Positions 1 to 8,363 of a DNA stretch of 59,860 bases are shown piece after piece. Under the pieces are notes generated by a model, which searched no databases, was not told where the DNA came from, and saw only the letters and a program-made list of their open reading frames with translations. The translations under genes and the position numbers were made by a program. How positions within the stretch are numbered: position 1 is the stretch's first letter; the number at the start of each line of letters is the position of its first letter. Origin of the DNA: Alphaproteobacteria bacterium (GTDB taxonomy: Bacteria; Pseudomonadota; Alphaproteobacteria; TMED109); assembly GCA_022819905.1 (NCBI GenBank), contig JAJEGJ010000078.1, positions 1 to 59,860 of the forward strand. Direction: 5' to 3'.

Positions 1-147
1 GGTGGTTTCCCATGTCGGCAGTCTTTTGTCGGCCCAGGACCTCGGAAGGGTCTGTGGCCGTTGGGTTTCGGGAGGCCGGAGCGCCGCCTCGGGGCCAGTT
101 AGCAGGGCCGCCTGCGGTCCCGCGGTTAACCACAGGGGAACATCCTT

Positions 148-1293
148 ATGGCACAGATTCTTCGTCGGGTAGCGGTGTCAGGCCTTGGCCTCACGCTAGC
201 TGCCTTCTTCGCATTTGCAGGAACCGCGCATGCGCAGGGCGAGGTCACCGTCGGCGGCGCGATCGAGGTAATCGGCGGCACTTCCGACCACGATGATGGT
301 CAGGACGGCTTTGACCGCGGCCTCTTCAGCCGGATCAACGTCAACTACTCCAACACGCTCGACAATGGCCTGGTGATCAGCGGCAACATCGCGTACCTGC
401 TGAACCAGCGTGGTGACAACCGCACGCAGTCCGTCAACACCGACGACATCAGTGAAATGATGATGGACGACGGTTCAATGATGATGGACATGGACATCGA
501 CGTCTCGGGCGGCCAGAACCGGCAGAACTACGCTCCTGACATCCTCGCCATCAGTGTCGGCGGCGGCTTCGGTACGGTCACCATGGGTCACCACGCGATG
601 GCAGCGTGCGCGATGCTTCCGCGCCCGATCGCCTTCGTGCCCGGCGGTGTCAACGCGACCTGGCACAGCCTCTTCATGGGTGTAGGCACCATCAACGTGA
701 CGCACTCAGAGGTCAACTACTGCGGAACGCCTACCGGTATTTCGTACTCCACGCCTTCGATGGGCGGCCTGGCCGCGATGGTCAGCTACGCTCCCAACAT
801 GGATGCCGACCAGACCGGAAGCTTGGCTAACGCCAGCCGCGACGGTGAGGACTACCTCAATGCAGCGGTTACGTTCGGGTCCGACATGGGCGGGATGAGC
901 GTCAACGTCGGTGCCGCTTTCCAGACGGCGGCCGACGACTACGTCGACTCCGTGACGATCGCTGCCAGCGCCGGAATGGGCGGGGCAACTGTCGGATTCT
1001 CCTGGTACGACAACGGTGACAACACGGACGGCACCTACCGAAGTGGTACGACCGGTTGGACCATTGGCGCGAAGTATTCGCTCGGTGCCATCACGCCAGG
1101 CATCACCTACAGCAGCCTGGAATGCGACTCCTGCGACGACAATCAGGAGGAAACCGCTCTGGTCATCGGCGCGAGCTACGCTGTGGGCGGCGGCCTCAGC
1201 GCGTTCGCCGAGTACCTCGGCATGGAGACAACGGAGAACGGCGTTTCCGACGACGAGACGATCCTGATGTCAGGCGTCACCCTCGGCTTCTGA
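148..1293 (+). CDS. Outer-membrane porin, complete copy
   Basis: This is a 381-residue porin-like beta-barrel protein for the outer membrane, where it should form a diffusion channel. Residues 1-29 form a clear signal peptide with a hydrophobic core and cleavage after AGTAHA. The mature part alternates Gly-rich amphipathic strands and ends in VTLGF, a typical terminal aromatic barrel signature. An AGGGGA Shine-Dalgarno sits 8 bases before the ATG. Residues 99-119 form an unusual Met/Asp-rich loop. It is the only one of four related copies in the first 8 kb that has a normal signal peptide, so it is probably the expressed one. A rho-independent terminator follows. The substrate is unknown. Confidence 0.88.
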   Translation: MAQILRRVAVSGLGLTLAAFFAFAGTAHAQGEVTVGGAIEVIGGTSDHDDGQDGFDRGLFSRINVNYSNTLDNGLVISGNIAYLLNQRGDNRTQSVNTDDISEMMMDDGSMMMDMDIDVSGGQNRQNYAPDILAISVGGGFGTVTMGHHAMAACAMLPRPIAFVPGGVNATWHSLFMGVGTINVTHSEVNYCGTPTGISYSTPSMGGLAAMVSYAPNMDADQTGSLANASRDGEDYLNAAVTFGSDMGGMSVNVGAAFQTAADDYVDSVTIAASAGMGGATVGFSWYDNGDNTDGTYRSGTTGWTIGAKYSLGAITPGITYSSLECDSCDDNQEETALVIGASYAVGGGLSAFAEYLGMETTENGVSDDETILMSGVTLGF

Positions 1294-1341
1294 CCCGATC
1301 CAGGAGCGCCGTCATTGGGCGGCGTCTCATTGAGACATTTG

Positions 1342-1370
1342 GCGGCGACCTTCGGGTCGCCGCTTTTTTT
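1342..1370 (+). terminator. Rho-independent terminator after porin 1
   Basis: A perfect 9-bp GC stem (GCGGCGACC / GGTCGCCGC) with a TTCG tetraloop is followed by seven T residues. The same element, with a closely related stem and the same flanking GTGTGC text, follows the second porin at 6782-6810. The duplication that produced the copies therefore carried the terminator along. Confidence 0.92.
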
Positions 1371-1666
1371 GTGTGCTGAGCGTCCCAATGGCTTGGAGCT
1401 GCAAGCCCATGTTCCAGCCTGATGGCGGCGAAGGATCTGAGTGGATAGGAGTTCGACACTCACGTGCTCGCCGTTGAGCAAGTACTCAGGAGCCCACACC
1501 TGGATACGCCCAGCCCAATGGCGCGTAGCCGAAACCACACAGGGTTCTCTCGACTACGGTCTTTCAAAAAACCGCTGACTACTCATTCCGAAAGGCGGGC
1601 GGTGACCCGGAGACCGCCGCCCTGCTGCTGCTATTGGGAATGCGACGCCAGATGCCGTCGGCTTCC

Positions 1667-2205
1667 TCAGGAGTCCAGTCGCAGACCACCAATCAGAAGG
1701 GTGTCTTCGTCGCTGGCTTTCACACGACCGTCTCGCTCAATCTTCATGTATTCGAAGATCCCGAGTAGACCTCCACCTACGGCGTAGCTTGCCCCGATCA
1801 CAAGCCCCGATTCCTGAGCATGTTTGGAGTCCACAGCGTCGCATTCTTCAACCGCGTAGACGATCACTGGAGTCAAGGGCCCAAGTGAGTGCTCGGCGCC
1901 AAGGGTGTAACCAGTTGAGTTTGAGTGGTCTTGGTTGAAGTAACTGGCGCCGACGGTGATACCACCGAGCCCGATCGTCCCCACTACCGTCATAGCTCCG
2001 TTGGCTCCCGATGAGTTGTTGAGCTCGGCGCCGAGTGATATGCCCATGCCACCCATCGAACTCGACCAGGAAGCGGCAGCGTTAATCAGATCTTCTGAGA
2101 CCCTGTCGTTGTTTTGGACAGCATCCTTGAGGCTAAGTGCCTGGTTCGCATCGCGTTGGCGGCGTAGGTAACCATCGCTTCGAATCCGCCCATTGCCGGA
2201 GACGC
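1667..2205 (-). pseudogene. Porin fragment (3' half, frameshifted)
   Basis: The minus strand encodes the C-terminal half of a porin related to the neighbouring copies: it has the EDLINA, SSMGG, GLGGITVGAS and LVIGASYAVGGGL segments and ends in a barrel-like terminal strand. Near position 2148 a single missing G shifts the frame: the N-terminal part (MGGFEAMVTYAANA) is in one frame and the rest in another. Homology stops abruptly near 2205, so the first half and the signal peptide are absent. It cannot make a porin unless repaired by recombination with another copy. Confidence 0.82.
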
Positions 2206-2493
2206 ATGGGAGGGGCCGGCCAGGCCGCCATTGCTGGCGCACAGGGGGTGGCCGAATCCAAGAGCGCGTTCTTCGACCGCGTCATCACGGAGCTGCTGGT
2301 CGCCGGGGGCAGCGGAGCGATGTTCAACATCTTCACCAAGCTCAAGCTGCGCGATTCGGGCAAGCTCCCAGAGAACCCCCAGACGGCGCACGAGGAGGCT
2401 GCGGCCAGGAAGGCGCGCAGGTGGCCAAGAGGCAGGGCGGTGGAAGCGGCTGAAGTGCGTGACACCGAAGAGTCTTCCAGCCAGCGGCGGTGA
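2206..2493 (+). other. Possible gene fragment of unknown origin
   Basis: An open frame starts exactly where the porin homology ends. The first ~55 residues (for example AFFDRVITELLVAGGSGAMF) have the GC-rich third positions of a real gene in this genome, while the last ~40 residues turn Arg-rich and look like out-of-frame reading. I do not recognise the family. It may be the start of a displaced gene whose remainder was lost. Confidence 0.25.
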
Positions 2494-2835
2494 GGGTGCC
2501 CGTGCGGAGCCAGAGCCGCAAAATACGTACAGGCCGAAGTCCGTGGACCGCGATCTCGTACCATGAGGCGAGACGATGGGCCCCTCCGCGCGACGATTTC
2601 GAGGTGGAAGATTGCTTCCGGGAGGAGCGGCGCTTACCGTAAACTTTCTAGTCTGCACAGCAGTGCAGAGATGGGCCTCGAATTCGGGAATTTGAAGATG
2701 TGCTGGGAAGCAAGCTGTACGCAGCCTTCGGCGGGGCGAGGCAGGATCGTCGCGAATGGGGCCTAAGGCGTTGGTGGGTCCGGTTTGCGGGGCGTTTCCG
2801 GAGCCACGGCGGCAGTGGTTGCAGGCCATGGTCCG
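2494..2835. other. Intergenic, no gene recognised
   Basis: About 340 bases between the fragment above and the DUF6978 gene. Only short frames without coding character are visible. It may hold the promoter of the gene pair that follows, but no convincing -35/-10 was found. Confidence 0.4.
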
Positions 2836-3303
2836 ATGACTGACTTGTTGCTGTCGAACGATGCGCTCGACCGACTTCGATCGGCCTCCAAGCGGGTGAG
2901 GAATCCCGGTGCGCGTTGGCTGGAGAAGCCGGGCCGGCACAGGCAGCGGAATTTCAATGCCGTAACGGACGACGGGGCAGTCTACCGGATCTATCAGCGG
3001 CAGAATCTGGATGACGATCGGGACTTTTCGTGCGGCCTGGCACTGACGCGGCGTGGCGGGAAACCGCTGAGCCTGGTTCGCTACAACGGGGCGAACCACG
3101 TACACGGGAAGATCCGCTACGCCTGCCACATTCATCGTGCCTCGGCCGAGGCACTTGCAGCAGGGAGGAAAGTCGACAGCCACGCGGAAGGAACGGATCG
3201 GTACAAGACCGTGGAGGGAGCGCTCGCGTGCCTGATCGAAGATTGTGGCGTGGAGGGTCTTTCCGCGGATCATGACGAACGGGACTTGTTTGATGGCGCT
3301 TGA
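2836..3303 (+). CDS. DUF6978-like protein, partner of DUF1828 protein
   Basis: A 155-residue soluble protein. The pattern RNPGARWLEKPG, RQRNFNAV, YRIYQRQNLDDDRDFSCGL, LVRYNGANHVHG, CHIHRASAEA and ETD/GTDRY is what I associate with the DUF6978 family, whose function is unknown. I chose the ATG at 2836 because the preceding in-frame residues do not look coding. The stop overlaps the start of the next gene by 11 bases, which suggests coupled translation and a two-component function. The family name is from memory and was not searched. Confidence 0.65.
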   Translation: MTDLLLSNDALDRLRSASKRVRNPGARWLEKPGRHRQRNFNAVTDDGAVYRIYQRQNLDDDRDFSCGLALTRRGGKPLSLVRYNGANHVHGKIRYACHIHRASAEALAAGRKVDSHAEGTDRYKTVEGALACLIEDCGVEGLSADHDERDLFDGA

Positions 3304-4075
3304 TCAAGTGCAACTGGAAAAGCTGTTATGCGAGCGCCTGTGCGCAGACGTCACGATTCACCGGCGCGAGGACGATGTGCTGATGATGGAATCGCCGTTC
3401 ACGTTTCCGGATGGCGACCACTTTCCAATCTACTTGTCCGAAACGGCGGCCGGAGGTGTGAAGCTCAGCGATCGCGGCCACACGCTGATGCACGTCAGCT
3501 ACGAGCATGACGTGGACCTGTTCTACGAAGGCGCGCGCGCGTCTCTACGTGAGCAAATCGTGCGCGAGAGCGGCATCGAGGAAGACGAGGGCATCTTCTC
3601 CATCGAGACGCCGCCGGACCAAGTGGCGGGGGCGCTGTTCAGGTTCGGTCAGGCATTGACGAAGATCCATGACCTGACGTTCCTGAGCCGCGAGAGGATC
3701 GCCTCGACGTTCTACGAGGACCTGCGCGGGCTGGTCTTCACCATCTTGGACGAGGAAATCGTCGAGACGGACTACATTCCGCCCGACGTCCCCGACGCCA
3801 GCCACTATCCGGTCGATTACCGCTTCGAAGGGAAGGACGGGAGGTCGGTGTTCCTGTACGGAATTCCAGGCCGCGACAAGGCGCGGCTTACGACAATCAT
3901 GCTGTCGCATTTTCTGCTTCACCGCGTGCCCTTCGAGTCGGTCATCGTGTTCGCCGATCAGCAGGAGATACCAAGACTCGACCTCGCGCGGCTAACCAAT
4001 GTCGCCGGAACTGCGGTCGCTTCGCTCGAGGCGGAAGACGATCTGCGCCGAAAGATCGATCGCCTTGCCGTGTGA
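3293..4075 (+). CDS. DUF1828/DUF1829 domain protein
   Basis: A 260-residue protein whose N-terminal ~95 residues match the DUF1828 pattern (PFTFPDGDHFPIYL, VKLSDRGHTLMHVSYEHD). The second half resembles DUF1829 (YRFEGKDGRSVFLYGIPG, TTIMLSHFLLH, FADQQEIPRLDLARLTN). The ATG at 3293 lies inside the end of the upstream gene. Proteins of this type occur in phage-associated and accessory regions; the biochemical role is unknown. Together with its coupled neighbour this could be a small defence or TA-like module, but that is inferred from architecture and location only. Confidence 0.7.
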   Translation: MALDQVQLEKLLCERLCADVTIHRREDDVLMMESPFTFPDGDHFPIYLSETAAGGVKLSDRGHTLMHVSYEHDVDLFYEGARASLREQIVRESGIEEDEGIFSIETPPDQVAGALFRFGQALTKIHDLTFLSRERIASTFYEDLRGLVFTILDEEIVETDYIPPDVPDASHYPVDYRFEGKDGRSVFLYGIPGRDKARLTTIMLSHFLLHRVPFESVIVFADQQEIPRLDLARLTNVAGTAVASLEAEDDLRRKIDRLAV

Positions 4076-4262
4076 ACGCGTGCCGGTGAGCGCGCGCATC
4101 TATTGGGCTGTGATGGGTTACCGAGGGCGCGCTCGATGCGAGGATCAGTTCGGTCGCGAACAGGGAAAATTGAGCGCGGAGCGTTGAAGAGGTTTGAATC
4201 GTGGTAGGGAACCGGATTACCCCGGTCCCCCGCGCAGATCCGTACGGGCGCGCTAGCGCATA

Positions 4263-4715
4263 CTCTGTGGGACACCAGTGAAGTTCTTCACCTTCTTCCC
4301 CGAGTCGTATCCTGCCGGGCCGCCGCGCACCGTACTCTGCACGCTTTGGCTATCGATCACCCCCGCCGCCGTCGTCGAACGCTCGCCGTCCAAATCCCGC
4401 ACCGGTTCCCGCAACGCCGCCACGAGATCCCGATACAGGCCCTGGTCACACCACCGATGAAATTAATTCCGGACCGTCGAAGCAGCTGGAAAACAAGGCG
4501 GCAGCGCCCGACATTGACAGCTCGTCATCAACTGATGCAGCAGCGCATTCACCACCTCGCGCAGGTCCATCTGCCGGGGGCGGCCTGTCGACGACGGCGG
4601 CTGCGGCAACGGTGTCAGGCGAGCCCATTCCGCGTCCGTCAGATCGCTTTCGAAGCGTTTCCCCCGACGCATATACTTCGCACGAGCGGTCTTGGTCCAA
4701 GCCCTTGCATCCTCC
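4263..4715 (-). pseudogene. IS5-family transposase remnant
   Basis: Read on the minus strand, the sequence gives the N-terminal part of an IS5-type transposase: AWTKTARAKY, then FESDLTDAEWARL, then GRPRQMDLREVVNALL, then FHRWCDQGLYRDLV, then GVIDSQSVQS and DSGKKVKN. A stop codon (TAA where a Tyr codon is expected) interrupts it near 4458. The homology ends at about 4263, so the catalytic C-terminal part is gone. No terminal inverted repeat pair could be assigned. It is a dead insertion sequence marking past rearrangement near the porin copies. Confidence 0.85.
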
Positions 4716-4808
4716 AGATGTAGCGTCTAACTACATCGTAGGATCCAGAATCGGTGCCGCTCAATAGTTTGGGGATTATGTCGGAGAGTTACGATCTCCC
4801 CGTGAAAT

Positions 4809-4991
4809 TCACTCGTCGCGCTTGAACCTGAAGGGCCGGAAAAACGCCTCCCGCAACTCCTTGAACGACATCCCCGGCATGTCGAATTCTTCCTCCAGCT
4901 CGGCCTTGCTCGGCTGGTAATCGGTCGGCGGCATCGTCACTGTCTGCGGCTCGGGGATGCGCTGGCGTGGCCGATCCGTTTCACGCTTCAT
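4809..4991 (-). CDS. Small hypothetical protein (60 aa)
   Basis: A short protein with a basic start (MKRETDRPRQR), a Pro-rich middle and an acidic then aromatic/basic end (FDMPGMSFKELREAFFRPF). The ATG at 4991 has a GGGAGA Shine-Dalgarno about 6 bases upstream; an ATG at 5009 has none. It follows the membrane/coiled-coil gene with under 25 bases between them and is probably co-transcribed. No known function is recognised. Confidence 0.55.
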   Translation of the reverse strand: MKRETDRPRQRIPEPQTVTMPPTDYQPSKAELEEEFDMPGMSFKELREAFFRPFRFKRDE

Positions 4992-5014
4992 GAAGGGTCT
5001 CCCGCTCATTCAGC

Positions 5015-5287
5015 TTACGCAGCAGTGGGGATTAAATCTTGCGGTGGGACCCTCACCTCTGTGTGTTCCTGCCGTCTAGGCAACCGCTCTTCAAGGATCG
5101 TTTCGACACGGGTGACGCGCTGACTCAGATCGTTCAGATCATCGCGCACGGCGGTGATCTCGCCTCGCAGGCCGGTCTCAACTGCCCGCACTTCCTTGCC
5201 GACGTTGCCTATTGCGTTCCAGAGCACTCCAAACGCAATGATCAGCGTCCCGATTGTAGCGATTGCCGGCCAATTCCAATCAGGCAC
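5015..5287 (-). CDS. Small membrane-anchored coiled-coil protein (90 aa)
   Basis: Residues 6-26 (WPAIATIGTLIIAFGVLWNA) form one transmembrane helix. Residues ~30-70 form a heptad-like coiled coil (VRAVETGLRGEITAV, LNDLSQRVTRVETILEERL), and a charged tail follows. The shape resembles small phage or accessory anchor proteins, but no family can be named. It is probably transcribed with the 60-residue gene downstream. Confidence 0.6.
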   Translation of the reverse strand: MPDWNWPAIATIGTLIIAFGVLWNAIGNVGKEVRAVETGLRGEITAVRDDLNDLSQRVTRVETILEERLPRRQEHTEVRVPPQDLIPTAA

Positions 5288-5353
5288 GAAGGGTATCCTG
5301 CTTCATAATGAAACAGGATAGCGCATTTCGTATACCCTGACGTTGCAGATCTT

Positions 5354-6736
5354 GTGTGGTTCCGCTTGGTCGGGTCACCACCGAATACAACAGATCCTGC
5401 ACACCCTCTTACTCCGCTGGTCTGGGCGCCGGATACCTTCCACCCCTTCACCGTCGGCGAGGACCTGCCGGGCCGGGCGCCCAAGGTGGTCAATCCGGTC
5501 GGCAGGCACTGCGCACGGCCTGCGACGGGCGACCGGCTTCGCCGGTCGCCCGTCGCAGGAACCGCGAGTGCGCAAGAAACCGCCCCCATGGCAGACTCCG
5601 AGCCGATGGTCAACATGCACATGGCGGAAGAACACGCCGTGACCGTTGGCGGTCACATAGAAGTGCTTCTTGGTTCAACCGAAACCGGACGTGACGGGAT
5701 GGACCGGGGTATTTTTAGCCGCATTAACGTGAGTTACGACAAGACGCTGGATAGCGGGCTCGAAATCGGCGGTCGGATCGGTTACCACCTAGGCAATCGC
5801 AATTCGGCTGAGAAAGTCAAGTTGCGTTACCAGACCGAAAAAGAAGTGCAGGACGCGCTTGCGAAAGACCCGGAAGCTGCAGTCGGCATGGTGCGCGATG
5901 AGGTGACGGTGGCGGGAACTGCCCCTGGGGGTGCGCCGGACGTCCTGTACATGACCATCGGCGGTGGGTTCGGAACGGTAAGCATAGGTGCGCACCCTGG
6001 CGCAAATTGTGCGACGCTACCGCGACCTGTCGCTTTCACTCAATCGCTCAATTTGATCTACCATCTGCAGTTCTCGAAAATCAGATACTCGAACCTCCTC
6101 TTGCAGGAGCCTCAGTACTGCGCAACCCCGGAGAGTGTCTCCTACGCGACGCCAAACATAAGTGGCTTCAAGGCGATGGTGACCTACGCACCGAATGCAG
6201 ATGCCACTCAGTCGGCTGACCTGCAGGCTGCGACCAGCAAGGTCGAGGATCTGATCAACGCCACCGCAACATGGTCTTCCGCGATGGGCGGAGCAGACAT
6301 CTCGCTGGGCGCCGGCCTCATCACGTCTTCCGGAACCGCGCCGGAGGATACCCAAACGGTCGCCGGGACAATCGGATTTGGCGGGATTACCGTTGGCGCT
6401 TCGTGGTTTTCGAATGACAAAACCAGCCAAGACGGTTACACAGTTGGCGCCAAGTACGCGTTGGGCAACCTCACTCCCGCTATCACGTACGCAAGCCAGG
6501 ATACTGACACAGCTACGCTTATGGGCGTTGGCAAAGGCGGCTACTCGGAGGAAACGTCTCTCATTATTGGGGCGACCTACGGATTAGGTGGCGGCCTGGC
6601 GGTGTTTGCTGAGTACTGGAAGATGGAACAGACCGGTTTCGGTGTGGAATATTCAGCAAAGAATCCTGCCGGAGACGGTCAAGTTACCGACAAAGAAGAC
6701 ACCCTGCTAATCGCCGGTGTCCAACTAAGTTTTTAA
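5354..6736 (+). CDS. Porin paralogue lacking a recognisable signal peptide
   Basis: From about residue 68 onward this 460-codon frame is a porin related to the first gene: AGTASAQ cleavage-site text, VTVGGHIEVLLGS, GIFSRINVSYDKTLDSGLEIGG, and a terminal VQLSF. The first ~67 residues are Pro/Arg-rich, have no hydrophobic core and do not resemble any porin start. Homology to the other copies begins at the bases encoding AGTASAQ, near 5555, immediately beside a long perfect hairpin. As written the product could not enter the Sec pathway, so it is probably a silent copy. Residues 75-90 are Met/His-rich. A terminator follows at 6782. Confidence 0.7.
   Translation: MWFRLVGSPPNTTDPAHPLTPLVWAPDTFHPFTVGEDLPGRAPKVVNPVGRHCARPATGDRLRRSPVAGTASAQETAPMADSEPMVNMHMAEEHAVTVGGHIEVLLGSTETGRDGMDRGIFSRINVSYDKTLDSGLEIGGRIGYHLGNRNSAEKVKLRYQTEKEVQDALAKDPEAAVGMVRDEVTVAGTAPGGAPDVLYMTIGGGFGTVSIGAHPGANCATLPRPVAFTQSLNLIYHLQFSKIRYSNLLLQEPQYCATPESVSYATPNISGFKAMVTYAPNADATQSADLQAATSKVEDLINATATWSSAMGGADISLGAGLITSSGTAPEDTQTVAGTIGFGGITVGASWFSNDKTSQDGYTVGAKYALGNLTPAITYASQDTDTATLMGVGKGGYSEETSLIIGATYGLGGGLAVFAEYWKMEQTGFGVEYSAKNPAGDGQVTDKEDTLLIAGVQLSF
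5519..5559. repeat. Perfect 19-bp inverted repeat (hairpin)
   Basis: Two perfectly complementary 19-base arms (5519-5537 and 5541-5559) are separated by only TTC. The right arm overlaps the first bases of porin homology. It is not followed by T residues, so it is not a standard terminator. It may mark a fold-back rearrangement that removed the native signal-peptide region. Confidence 0.85.
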
Positions 6737-6781
6737 GAGGCGCACGGCCCTCGGCGACAGGCACGACAAGTAAATTGATCA

Positions 6782-6810
6782 GCGGCGGCCTTCGGGCCGC
6801 CGCTTTTTTT
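6782..6810 (+). terminator. Rho-independent terminator after porin 2
   Basis: A 9-bp stem (GCGGCGGCC / GGCCGCCGC) with a TTCG loop and seven T residues. It is the diverged sister of the terminator at 1342-1370. Confidence 0.92.
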
Positions 6811-7077
6811 GTGTGCCGAGCATGACCGACACCTGGGAAGTGGAAGTCCTCAGTCCGGTCTCATGGTATTGCTGTTGTCTGCACGGCACCGACCGATTCG
6901 TCTGAACCGGTCAATATCGTGGCCTTTGCCGAGCACAACTCACTGCCGGGCCAAGAACATTCCAGTGACCGAATTTGGCACACGAGAAAGGCAGTGGCAC
7001 CCTTAAGGGCACCACAAGCTTGGGGCGGGAGCGGGGCTTTACAGTTCCCATGCAAGCCTCGCCCCCACCCGATCAGG

Positions 7078-8154
7078 TTAGAAGTCGAGCCTGACCCCTG
7101 AAAGCAGGATGGTCTCATCGTCGTCTTCGACTTCGAGAGCGATGTACTCAGCAAACGCGCTGAGGCCGCCCCCGACATTGTAGCTGCTGCCGATCACGAG
7201 ATAACTTTCGTCGCCACCGTCCTTGTTCTCCATTTGGCCGTAGGCAATGGCCGGCGCGATCGCGCCGAGCGTGTACTTGGCACTGAGGGTGAAGCCTTCC
7301 GTGCTCTCGTCGCCATTGTCGTGCCAACTCGCTGCAAGGGTGGCCCCGCCAACGCCGAGAGTCCCGGTAGCAGCGACGGAATCAACCATGTCGTCTTCCG
7401 CCGTCTGCATGCCGACGCCAAAAGCGATGTCCACGCCGCCCATGTTGGCCGAGTACTTGATTGCCGCCGCCATGTAGTCCTCGGCATTGTCCTCGTCTTT
7501 TACTGCATCTGTTATTTGATTGCTTTGATTGGCTTGCGAGTGCGGGGCAAAGGTGACCATTGCTACTAGGCCGCCCATGGTGGGCGTCGAGTAGCTGATG
7601 CCGTTGGGCGTCACGCCGAAGAAGGGCCAGAGGCCCGGGCCATTCGCGGGGCTCAGTCCTGCGAACATTCCCTGATGTCCCCAATGCGGAGAATCAGGCG
7701 TCAGGATGGGGAACGGCAGGGTAGCGTGCACGGCTGTCACGTGGTTGCCCAACGCGATGGTCCCAAAGCCGCCACCAATGGTGACAAAGGATTCACCCGG
7801 ATTGTAGGACCGGACGGCGTCGTCCTCGACGAAAACGGCCAATCTGCCGCCGATCTCCAGGCCGTTTTCGAGCGTGTTTGAGTACCCGACCACAATTCGG
7901 TTGTAGAAACTCTCAATTCCATCGACGCCATCGTCGTGGTCTGATATGCCCCCGACGATATGAAGGGTACCGCCGGCAGTGACATTGCCTTGCGCGCTCG
8001 CGGTTCCTGCGAATGCGGCGCTGAAACAGCCTGGGCCTTTTCCCGTCACCTTGAGCCGGTAACGAGGATTTGATGCCGTGATTCCAGGGTGCAGGCGCCT
8101 TAACGCTCTGATGTTAGTGACGAAAACCGAATGTCTGCTTGCCTGGCCACTCAT
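7078..8154 (-). CDS. Porin paralogue with disrupted N-terminus
   Basis: Inverted relative to the other two open copies. The frame from AAFAGTASAQ onward is a porin (VTAGGTLHIVGG, DHDDGVDGIESFYNRIVVGYSNTLENG, MGGLVAMVTFAPHSQ, ILLSGVRLDF) and most resembles the first gene. Upstream of that point the ~50 encoded residues are polar and Arg-rich (RALRRLHPGITASNPRYRLK) with no hydrophobic core. The break is at almost the same place as in the 5354-6736 copy. An alternative is a genuine start missed through sequencing or assembly error, but no nearby frame supplies a signal peptide. Confidence 0.72.
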   Translation of the reverse strand: MSGQASRHSVFVTNIRALRRLHPGITASNPRYRLKVTGKGPGCFSAAFAGTASAQGNVTAGGTLHIVGGISDHDDGVDGIESFYNRIVVGYSNTLENGLEIGGRLAVFVEDDAVRSYNPGESFVTIGGGFGTIALGNHVTAVHATLPFPILTPDSPHWGHQGMFAGLSPANGPGLWPFFGVTPNGISYSTPTMGGLVAMVTFAPHSQANQSNQITDAVKDEDNAEDYMAAAIKYSANMGGVDIAFGVGMQTAEDDMVDSVAATGTLGVGGATLAASWHDNGDESTEGFTLSAKYTLGAIAPAIAYGQMENKDGGDESYLVIGSSYNVGGGLSAFAEYIALEVEDDDETILLSGVRLDF

Positions 8155-8363
8155 CCGGGTCGCCGGCGCCGTGATTGAAGCTGTCGATCATTTCACCCCT
8201 CTGACCCGGAAAACAACGCATCCAAGGCCTGATGGCGGGGCGTTTGGGCGGGGAATCATAGAATTTCTGAGCCCGCACAATCGGCCGCATGGCATGTCGG
8301 CAGCCGTACCCAGGTAATCGCCCCCAGTCGCAGGAGCCGGCCTCGTTCATGAGGACGCGCGGG

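Noticed and set aside
1342-1370. Hairpin considered as a riboswitch or attenuator
   Set aside because: Short perfect stem with tetraloop and T run directly after a stop codon is a plain intrinsic terminator.
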